Shown here one piece after another: positions 55,613-64,000 of a stretch of DNA of 64,000 nucleotides (position 1 is its first letter; every line of letters starts with the position of its first letter). This DNA comes from Vesta saturnalis (lineage: Eukaryota > Arthropoda > Insecta > Coleoptera > Lampyridae): assembly GCA_036346205.1 (NCBI GenBank), contig JARFJB010001598.1, forward strand, positions 1,187,001 to 1,251,000, read 5' to 3'. The notes under the pieces are model-generated. The model had not been told where the DNA came from, made no database searches, and worked only from the letters and a program-made list of their open reading frames with translations. The translations under genes were made by a program, and so were the position numbers.

Positions 55613-57859
55613 ACCCTGGGTTAGGCGCGCTGTATAATGTACCGTGGTTGGGCGCGTGGGGTACAAGTGTCACCCATTTTTAAATGGCCATAGTTTGGTA
55701 AAAAAAAATGCAAACTACAATGGACGCACTCCAATTAATTAAACAGAGTTTTATTCAAAAAATACAAAAATAAAATTATTTCCATTAAGAAAAATACAAA
55801 CATTAAAAATACAGAAAATACTTAGTTTTCTAGGCACTGGCTACAAATATATTTAAATGGTCAACACAGGCCCACTTGTGGCACTTTACACACCATTTTC
55901 GGGTTGTTCGGTCTCGTGCACGTCCACATTCATAACATCGCCCACGTGATGATGTCCTTGGCGCTTCCGGAAGTTCAGGTTCTGGAGCTTTCACTAATAA
56001 CTTTGCACGCCTACGGATTTCTCTTGGAAGGACCTCAATGGTAGATCGACGTAAAGTTTGTGGTTTTATGAGTTCCCAGCTGATTTTTTTTATGAAATCA
56101 ACTCTTCTCACCTTCTTTTCTAATGCTGCATTATGACAATTATAAATACATAGGAATTTATGGCGGCTATATTCAAAATATCGTAGAAGAGCACCATCGG
56201 CCATCTTCTTGTATTGCGTGCAACGTTGTTCTTTTCGCAAAGCTGATCTACAAGATCAACGCCTACTTTCGACATGTTATAGAAGGTCACGATCTCCGGT
56301 TTCTGATTTTCTTCAGTCGAAATATCTATTGCGCCATCAAAGTGCATACTAGATAATAATAGCACAACTGCTGATGGCTTGGTACAGTAAGACACTATTG
56401 TACAGTCATTTTGAAATCCGAATATAGACGTTCGTGGCGTTCTATCTTTTCTTGGTAACAACTCTTTTGGTACTTCTCTTCGGTTTTGCGAATTGTTCCA
56501 ACATATGTTAGATTTTTCTGCTTCAACTTTTTTACTAATGATAAACTGGTGAACCAATTATCACCGGTGATATTCCTGTTTGTATTCTGTACCGGCTCTG
56601 TCAAGCGTAAAACAATGTCTTCTGCTGAATTACTTACACGGTACGGTCCGTCAGACTGTCTTCCAACATATGGTTCCAGATTGAGAGTATAGGCTGTACG
56701 GCTATCAACCAACGCGAAAACTTTCAAGCCATACTTTGCAGGTTTGCTGGGTATATATTGGCGAAATTGGCACCTGCGTCTAAAAGCTAGCAATTGCTCA
56801 TCGACGGTTAGATATTCTCCAGGTGTATAGTATTTTTGACAATTGTTGGTGAATATAGTCATTACTTCCCTAATAGGGGCTAATTTGTCAATGTCTCGCC
56901 TCTGTAATCTGTTATTGATATCATCGAATCGAATACATCGCCGCAAAAATCTAAAACGTTTTTCGCTCATCGATAAATAACACGATTCTAGACCATTCCC
57001 AGTCGAATTATCCCACAAGTCACTAAGATTCTTCCTAGAACAACGCAAAGAGCCTATCAGGAGGAGAAGCCCAAGCAAAGCTTTCAGCTCAACAATATCC
57101 GTTTGTCTCGCATCTCTTTCACGAGAAAAATTGTCTTTCACTGTATCTATGAATGTGTTTGTACAAGTGGTTATAATCCTCAGAATGGCGTCATCAAAAA
57201 ATAAGTAAAAATGTCGATTTAATTTTTGTTTCTCGGGCTTTGTTTTTCGGTCCAGGTAAGTGAGTAATAATATTACAAGCTCTGGTTCTAATATTGGATG
57301 GTTGTCGAGGATGTTCCTGCCATCTTGTTATACCATCTTTAGCGACAAAACAAAGTCCATCTACATGGTCATTATTTGCAGTGTCATCTTCAGATTCTGA
57401 AACGTTGACGCCCTGTTCAGAATTTGTGTCTGCTGTATTTTCTTCGATACAGTCTTCTTCGTCATGGTCGCTGTTGTCATCGGGTGACTCATTACCGCTT
57501 TCATCGCCGCTAAGAAGGTCATACCATTCCATCCATTTGTTTGGATCTTTGCTGTACTCGATTTTTCGTTTTTTTCAGTTCAGACATTTTACAATTTTTT
57601 CGGAAACTATAACAATCCATGTGAAAAAATATTGAAAAAATAATAAAGTTAATAATATATACCTGCTTGCCAATAGTAACGTAGTTAGTCGCGCGGGTGA
57701 CAAATGTCAACCAGTGGAAAATATGCGACAACAATAACACTACCACGTTGAATCAAACACAACTGACAAGCATAAACTACACAGAACCGCACCAATCAAA
57801 TGGAATGGCCGGAAGTATTGGCATGGTTGACCCCTGTCACCCGCGCGACTAACGTAGGG
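55613..57859 (-). mobile_element. piggyBac element e
   Basis: Right end (inverse) CCCTACGTTAGTCGCGCGGG before TTAA (57860-57863). The left end ACCCTGGGTTAGGCGCGC after TTAA (55609-55612) is a worn version. The right subterminal region holds a 36-38-bp inverted repeat (57676-57713 and 57824-57859). Confidence 0.85.
55830..57587 (-). pseudogene. piggyBac transposase e, few frameshifts
   Basis: Starts at Met 57587 (MSELKK), with an indel in a poly-A run before KIEYSKDPNKWMEWYDLLS. The N-terminal region is acidic (NSDHDEEDCIEENTADTNSE). Core: DIVELKALLGLLLLIGSLR and LSMSEKRFRFLRRCIRFDD. First Asp: YLTVDEQLLAFRRRCQFRQY; second: NRNITGDNWFTSLSLVKKL; third, after a shift near 56500: SKVGVDLVDQLCEKNNVARN. 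The C-terminal Cys-rich domain is RCYECGRARDRTTRKWCVKC-HKWACVDHL, ending at 55830. Related in sequence to piggyBac c but with different termini. It is moderately preserved; all catalytic Asps are present. Confidence 0.9.
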
Positions 57860-57863
57860 TTAA

Positions 57864-58087
57864 CGTACGTGCCTCTTGATTTATAAAATCTCCATGCTAA
57901 CGAATCAAATTTTTCATGTGACTACCCTCGTTTCACTCGTTTTTTTCAAACTTCGTTGTGCGTGCTTAAAAGGCGTGCTTATACATTTCTATTATAATAT
58001 ACTATTAAATTACATATTTACTTTTGAACTTATTCGTTTATAACAAAAACTTATAATAATGATGTATTATGATTTAAATTTAATATA
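57864..58087. other. flank shared with the hAT insertion interior
   Basis: About 58010-58065 (TTACATATTTAC...TTATTCGTTTATAACAAAAA) repeats about 6121-6178 inside the 5.7-6.9 kb hAT element. 58060-58087 is satellite sequence. Confidence 0.6.
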
Positions 58088-58576
58088 CGTGGGTTGATCC
58101 CTATGCTCCGCTCCGGACAACTTCCGGTTACTAAATTAAAGGCCAGTTTCCTATACTATTTCCCTTGCTCTGTCTTGCAGTACTAGATCATGGATTTTAT
58201 GGATGTTTTTTGTAGTTGTAACGGTTATTGGTGGACCACCAGCATGTTCATTTTCGCAAGCTGTTCTTCCAAATTTAAATTCACGGCACCATCGTTTCAC
58301 AAAATCATAATTAACTGCACGCTCCCCCTTAACGTGTTTACAAAGTCTTCATGAATTTGGGTGGGGTCATACCCTTTTTTTAAGCGGTATTTAATTACCT
58401 CTTCTTGTTCGATACGCTTCATTTCTGCATTACTATGACACTTTGTTCAAACAACTGCTGTGACAGATACAGGATTGATTTTACGCATGCGCTGTAGGCA
58501 CATATTTGTAATGCAGATGCTCTGACGTGAGGTTTGAATCACTACTAGAAGGAAGTCATTGGCGGATCAACCCTCG
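58088..58576 (-). mobile_element. internally deleted mariner F inserted in the satellite
   Basis: Ends CGTGGGTTGATCCCTATGCT and (inverse) CGAGGGTTGATCCGCCAATG are flanked by TA (58086-58087 and 58577-58578). The 489-bp interior still encodes, on the minus strand, a transposase N-terminus: KRIEQEEVIKYRLKKGYDPP, then IHEDFVNTLRGERAVNYDFV, KRWCREFKFGRTACENEHAG and KIHDLVLQDRAREIV. The whole catalytic domain is gone. Confidence 0.9.
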
Positions 58577-58578
58577 TA

Positions 58579-59000
58579 TGTATAAAAGTGTGTTTATACT
58601 TACTTTTTCAGTTATAATTCGAGTAGTTTTACTCAAATTATTTAATAATTAAATAGTAATTGTTTAATAACAGTTTAATAATAATGCAAATCTATTTTGC
58701 GTTTTATTTTATTAAATGATTAAGTGAATTCAAGATACCTTAGAAAGCAAAATAAAACTTAAAAATAATCCATTTTAATATTAAATAGATATAATGAACT
58801 ACCATCCACCACAACCATCTTAAGTTAGATAGTTAAATTTTTGTTGGCTGTATAACAAACGGAAAATAGACAAAGGTCACAGTTCACTGGTTCAAATCCT
58901 TTTTTTTTAAATCAATAAACATTCATATTTAGCAAAATACAATGATGCCCAGATTACAATTAGTACGTATTATGATTTAAATTTCATAAATCTGTGTTTT
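58579..59000 (+). repeat. ~360-bp satellite, further monomer
   Basis: Continues the monomer cut by mariner F and shows CCATCCACCACAACCATCTT and GTTCACTGGTTCAAATCC. This block resembles an RNA polymerase III B-box. Confidence 0.8.
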
Positions 59001-59730
59001 CATTTTCAATACTTTAGTTTCTTTAAAATAATTTACGTACCCGTTTCCTTATCTAATTCGAGTTGTGTGGCTCAAATGTTGTATTTTTATATTGATATTT
59101 GTATGATTCTATACGTTTCTATAACACTTACAATTATCGTCCGCAGTAGTAGTAAAATCTTTTAGAATTGTTAAGGTGATATGAAATATCAAAAAGTGAA
59201 AACGTAAGTCTGTTTTATTATAACAATTTGATAAACATATAAAGCCAACTATGGAAATCAATTTTAGTAGAGAATAAATAGATCCTTAATAAATTAAATA
59301 TGATTAAAATGTCTTGTAGATGACAAATCAGAGCGCCCTCTAACGGTCAAAGGCTAACAGTAAAAAATGTCATAATCAAAGAGCAAATTTAGCAAAATTT
59401 AATCAAGTTATGACGTAAGTGTAAAGTTGTAAAAAACTTTAATTTGAAATTGATAAAAGCATTCACAAATAGAGACTTGTCATATCAGTTGAAAATGTAA
59501 CAAGGAAAGAGTTTTGATAATAATTGTAATTGTTATTTTACACTGAAAACACGATGTAGTGCATTTAATATAATTTTAATTTAAACTAGATATGTTAAAT
59601 TATTATAGTAGCTGTGGTAACATAAAACATAATTGGTAAAGCATTTACTTCAAGGTCTAGGAAAAACAGCAAAAACTATGGGCATACCAAATGCTAAAAT
59701 TAAAATTAAGATGTACCATTGTGCCTTTTT
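59001..59730. other. AT-rich, no gene recognised
   Basis: Nothing supported. Confidence 0.5.
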
Positions 59731-59734
59731 TTAA

Positions 59735-60075
59735 TTATAATACGCCAAAACCCATTTTCTTCTTGCCTAATGATATTATTAGGATGTTTATATATCTTAA
59801 TGGCTTCACGTTGTAAACGAATACCTATAGCAATGAATTTGCCTTGATAATATTTTCATATTATCAAATTGAATGTCTTGATATAATAGAGCTTGCTCAG
59901 CTACCGCAGATGTCTTATATATTCTTTACGTCTTGTATCAAAGCTAGGTTTTGTGGTTCCAATGTACGCTCTTCCACACGAAGAAGATAACTTATACACT
60001 CGGGAAGGTGATATTGGGTTTGAAACTTCTTTAGGTGACCTTAAATGTTTCTTGTAGATTTAAAAACGGTTCTAA
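59735..60075 (-). pseudogene. Penelope-like GIY-YIG fragment, inverted relative to the next PLE
   Basis: On the minus strand: VYKLSSSCGRAYIGTTKPSF (about 60000-59940), DIQFDNMKILSRQIH-like text and LQREAIKIYKHPNNIIRQEE (about 59820-59755). These are the GIY-YIG core and C-terminus of the PLE family that follows on the plus strand, so two PLE ends face away from each other. Confidence 0.8.
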
Positions 60076-60117
60076 TGCCGTGATTAATTAGGATTTCAAA
60101 CGTTAGCGTTACAAAAT

Positions 60118-61319
60118 GCATCTAAAAACCTTTAGTTTGGTGTAGATATGTAGATGACACATTGTTATTTAGAGACATGGAGAAGCACTACACGAATTTT
60201 TAATTTTTATAAATTGTATACATCATGGCATCCAGTTTACCATGGAAAAGGGAACTAATGGAAGTTCGCCATTCCCCAACGTATTAATATCTAAAGCTAA
60301 TGATTCACTATCTTTTTAGGTTTACAGAAAGCCGACACACACCGATAGATGCTTTCATAGATTATCAAACCATCATTCACGTCAAAAAATTGATATAATT
60401 AAAGCTTTAGTGGATCGAGCAAAACTAAACTAAACTAAACTTTTGAAGGATGAATATAAATATTTAACAACATCGCTACAAGCCAATGGATATTCACTTA
60501 ATGATATTAATAATGTTATCAAACCTGATAGACATAACCATAACGAAAAACCAGTGCTTCATGTTGGTACTACTCTTCTTCCTATTATAACTAATATTAC
60601 AGATGATAGAATTGAAAATATCCTAATTAATCATGGCATTAGGACTGTTTTTAAACGTACAAGAAGAATTAAAGAACATTTAAGATCTCCAAAAAATGTT
60701 TCAAACCCATTATCATTTTCCGGGGCGTGTAAGTTATCATGTTGTTATGGAAAACTGTACATTGGAACCACAAAACGTAGCTTCGATTCAATAGGTTGAG
60801 GGCATATGAGATTTTGTAGATTAGGTCGACTAGAGAAATCTGCGGTAGCTGAACATGCTTTAATCATAGATACTTACCTTCGTAAATTATCAAACCATCA
60901 TTCACCTCAAAAAATTGATATAATTAAATCTTTAGTGAATCGAGCAAAACGAATTTGTGATTCTGAATTTTTTAAAGATGAATATAAATATTTAACAACA
61001 TCGCTACAAGCTAATGTATCTTCACTTAATGATATTTATAATGTTATCAAACCTGCTAGACATAACCATGAAGAAAAACCAGTGCTTCATGTTGGTACTA
61101 CTTTTGTTTCTATTACAACTAATGTTACAGATAGAATTGAAAATATCCTAATTAATTATGGCATTAAGACTGTATTTAAACGTACAAGAAAAATTAAAGA
61201 ACATTTAAATCTCTTAAAAATGTTTCGAACCCATTATCATCTTCCGGAATGTATAAGTTATCTTGTTCATGTGGAAAAGTATACATTGGAACCACAAAAT
61301 GTAGCTTCAATACAAGAGG
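60118..61319 (+). pseudogene. Penelope-like element: RT C-terminus and GIY-YIG, partly duplicated
   Basis: Begins with the catalytic RT motif WCRYVDDTLLF (about 60140), then HHGIQFTMEKG and VYRKPTHTD in shifted frames. HRLSNHHSRQKIDIIKALVD leads into a frame with DEYKYLTTSLQANGYSLNDI, RIENILINHGIRTVFKRTRR and KLSCCYGKLYIGTTKRSF (GIY-YIG start, to 60799). MRFCRLGRLEKSAVAEHA follows. A second copy of the segment (KLSNHHSPQKIDIIKSLVNR ... TLEPQNVASIQ) runs from about 60885 to 61319. There a TTAA marks the insertion of piggyBac f. Frameshifts are present in both copies. Confidence 0.85.
60355..61319 (+). repeat. ~0.5-kb tandem duplication inside the PLE
   Basis: 60355-60830 and 60885-61319 share almost all sequence from TATCAAACCATCATTCAC to TTGGAACCACAAAA with scattered changes. 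Confidence 0.85.
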
Positions 61320-61323
61320 TTAA

Positions 61324-63730
61324 CCCTTTGCGTCCTAGTGTCCCAAGGCCTGAGACACAAATCAATGAATTTTTATTTAAATGCCTAGAGTCTTTGCCGC
61401 TAACCTACAAATAGGAGGGGCTTGTCTGTGGCGATTCCCGCCTGTTTTTAATTATGCGCGACGCTCTAAACTTCCGAATATTGTCGTATTCCGTTGTTTT
61501 CCAAGTGGTATAATGACTCTATGCTTTTCTTCGTGATATTTTAATTTATTTATGGTGTTTTGTAAGATGGCAACAGAGTAATTCTTATTTATGTTGGTAA
61601 ATGGTTCTTAGAACCTTAATTTACAGTAGTTGGCGAAAAATATAATTTAAACGTTAGACATCTTGAATTTAAATATGTGGTCATGTTGTAAGGACACTGG
61701 GCAAATGTTAACTTTTTTTAGGTAAACGGGTTTTTAAGTATAGCGATTTAGATGCTTTGACCAATGATGAATTATTCACTTTATCGGACGAAGTTCCATG
61801 TGGTATAGATTCCGATGTTGATGATATATCTGATGATGACCTCGAAGTAAATGATCAAGAATAAAATATGGAAAATAATACTGATTTCGATATAGACGCC
61901 ATGGATATTGTTTTTGCCCATGACATTTTGCCAGAGGTGGACGATCAAGCTGACGAACCGATCGAGCAAGAAGAAATGGCATATGATAGTGAGGAAGAAG
62001 TTACTTTGGCTGAACTTAGAACAAGAATTTTACGTGATAACTCTCCGATTTGAACATGTGATGCAGGAAATTTAATTCAAAATAAAAAACAATTCGAGGA
62101 AGTGTCAGGCTCGTGTATTCCAGACAATTTAGAAAGCCCAACGGATGTATTTCTTCATATCTTTCCTATAGATCTGATTGAACATATCGCCTTTCAGACT
62201 AATTTGTACGCAGTTCAAAACAGCGGGGGCGATCAGAAGTCTTTCCTAAGGACCAGTGCGGAAGAAATTAAAGTTTATTTAGCCATAAACTTACTTATGG
62301 GCATAAAACCACTGCCTAATATGAGAGACTACTGGTCATTGAGACGAGAACCGAAGGATACTTTTATAAGTTCATGTATGTCTTGATGTGTCAGCCATAT
62401 TAATGGCTGACAAGAAATATTCATTTGAACGATAATTCAGTGCAGCCGAGGGCAAAAGAAGAAAATTTTGATAAATTATACAAAATTAGGCCAATGTTAG
62501 AAAAGCTTTCCCACACTTTCATTTCATCTTATAAACCATCTAAGCATCAGGCTGTATGATGAGTCGATGATCAAATTCAAAGGCCGCAGCTCATTACGTC
62601 AATATATGCCGATGAAGCCCATCAAGCGCGGCTATAAAGTTTTGATTAGAGCCGACGAAAGCGGATACGTTTGTAAATTCCAGATTTATACTGGAAAGGT
62701 CTCTGATGCCACAGAAAGGAATTTGGCTGTAAGAGTCGTGAAAGACTTGACACCAGATTTGATCAGATATGGTCACTACTTGTATTTTGATAATTTTTTT
62801 AATTCCGTTGATCTTCAAAAATATCTTCAGAATAACCTTATTTATGCGTGTGGGACAGCAAGAAAAGGAAGGAAAGGTGATATCAAAGAAGACAAGGACA
62901 TGGAACGAGGACAATCTGATTTGAGAGTAAGTAAGGATGGGCTTGTTTATTTGAAATGGAAAGACAGGAAAGGGGTAATATTTATTATTAACCATGATGA
63001 TCCCACAAATGTTGTCACTATATCCAGAAGAAACAAGAATCGAACATTGGAGGAAATTCCATGTCCTATGTTAGTAAATGTCTACAATGCCAATATGGGC
63101 TTTGTAGACAAGATGGACTTACTCAAATCCATTTATGAAGTAGGTCAAAAATAAAAAAAATGGTGGCATCGGATCCTCTTGTATTTTGTTGATGTTTCAT
63201 TAGTACACCCATACATTTTATTCAAGCAGAGATCGGATGCCAAAACACTTAGTTTGAAGTCCTTTAACCTGCCAGTTGCGCTTGGTTTGATTGGAGCTAA
63301 GCCGGAATTACCAAAGAAGGGCCGAAAACAAAGTAATGTTGAACCTTTGAGTAATTATAAACCAACAGTGCCTCTAGAAGTTAGGTTTGACAAGTGTGCT
63401 CATTTGCCAATACATGGGAAACCAAGAAGATGTGCCCATTGCAGTTCCAGTCTCATAAATCATCGTGGAGCAGCTCAACCTGCAATGTCGGACTTTGCCT
63501 AAATGACAAAAAACTGCTTTGCTCTATTTCATGAAAAATAAAATGTAAATTTATTATGTTTCGAAATAAAAAAGGTCTACTTTTGCCTAGTGTCATATAC
63601 CATAGGACACCTGAGCGCTGATCCCGAACTCAGAAAAATACTTTTTTGGTATAACTTCTTTATTTAAGTCCTTAAAACTATAATTTCACATCTAACAAGT
63701 CAATGAGATAAAAAAAAAATAATTCCGGCC
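61324..63730 (+). mobile_element. piggyBac element f inserted in the PLE
   Basis: Left end TTAA (61320-61323) then CCCTTTGCGTCCTAGTGTCC. The host PLE resumes at about 63731 with GAGCATATGCGATTTTG, so the element spans about 2.4 kb. The right terminus is worn and no second TTAA adjoins the PLE; CCTAGTGTC and GGACACCTGAG motifs at 63587-63616 mirror the left end. Confidence 0.8.
61721..63541 (+). pseudogene. piggyBac transposase f, frameshifted
   Basis: The acidic N-terminal region opens after a possible splice acceptor (TTTTTTTAG at 61720) with RVFKYSDLDALTNDELFTLS and DSDVDDISDDDLEV. After a stop it continues at Met 61868 (DIDAMDIVFAHDILPEVDD). Core: AFQTNLYAVQNSG and EEIKVYLAINLLMGIKPLP. 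First Asp: IRLYDESMIKFKGRSSLRQY; second: HYLYFDNFFNSVDLQKYL; third: ANMGFVDKMDLLKSIYEVG. A further shift leads to YFVDVSLVHPYILFKQRSD and the Cys-rich tail CNVGLCL...NCFALFHEK in yet other frames, with a stop at 63541. At least five disruptions. It is the only plus-strand piggyBac in the window. Confidence 0.85.
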
Positions 63731-63960
63731 TCAAAGAGCATATGCGATTTTGTAGATTTGGTCGACCAGAGAAATCTGCGGTAGCTGACCATGCTTTAAA
63801 TAATTTAAATCCTGACATTCAATTTGATAATCTGGAAATATTGTCAAGACAAACTCATTATTATGTTCATTACTCACTATTATGTATAAATATTTTAATA
63901 ACTTCAATATCCAAGAAAGAAGTCTGCAGCTAAATAGGTTTTCTCATCATAGAATAAAAA
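63731..63960 (+). pseudogene. Penelope-like GIY-YIG C-terminus, continuation beyond piggyBac f
   Basis: HMRFCRFGRPEKSAVADHAL, PDIQFDNLEILSRQTHYY and, after a shift, YKYFNNFNIQERSLQLNR. It completes the PLE interrupted at 61320. Confidence 0.85.
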
Positions 63961-64000
63961 AAAGGTGTTTTTTCTAGACCTAAACGTTTTACCAATTATA

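Overview
The window looks like a gene-poor, AT-rich stretch of an arthropod nuclear genome, most likely an insect. The basis is the mix of transposon families: mariner/Tc1 elements with a DUF4817-type DNA-binding domain, many piggyBac elements, an insect-style Mutator-like transposase, Penelope-like elements and non-LTR retrotransposons. A beetle would fit, but that is inference. There is no bacterial operon structure, no CRISPR array and no convincing conserved cellular gene. The only candidate host exon is a short GC-richer segment at 42.3-42.9 kb.

Layout. 0-1.5 kb: decayed, spliced Mutator-like transposase (minus strand). 1.67-4.13 kb and 4.30-8.08 kb: two related mariner-like elements with terminal inverted repeats (TIRs) of about 550-650 bp; the second carries a hAT insertion with a perfect 8-bp target duplication. 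10.1-14.9 kb: a diverged satellite with inverted copies on its right side. 15.4-16.0 kb: a ~45-bp minisatellite. 17.1-25.0 kb: three broken non-LTR retrotransposons, followed by a ~150-bp AT-rich tandem array. 28.6-32.5 kb: a dead mariner, then a BED-finger hAT gene split by another mariner. 33.8-35.3 kb: a Penelope-like element (PLE) 3' part abutting a truncated piggyBac. 35.35-40.63 kb: a large mariner whose TIRs run into its own coding sequence and whose right TIR holds a piggyBac. 42.96-46.2 kb: a PIF/Harbinger pseudogene split by a piggyBac. 46.9-51 kb: low-complexity and minisatellite DNA. 51.2-59 kb: a ~360-bp satellite invaded by two piggyBacs and a deleted mariner. 59.7-64 kb: inverted and tandem PLE fragments split by a sixth piggyBac.

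The window therefore reads as a layered transposon graveyard. Several insertion events can be ordered because the target duplications and the interrupted reading frames are visible. Six piggyBac copies with different termini lie within 30 kb, five bounded at one or both ends by TTAA. The most unusual structures are the mariner elements with very long TIRs (a shared internal palindrome in two of them, coding sequence captured in the TIR of a third), the foldback-like satellite, the PLE cluster, and a hammerhead-like core beside a PLE GIY-YIG gene. No functional system outside mobile DNA could be supported.
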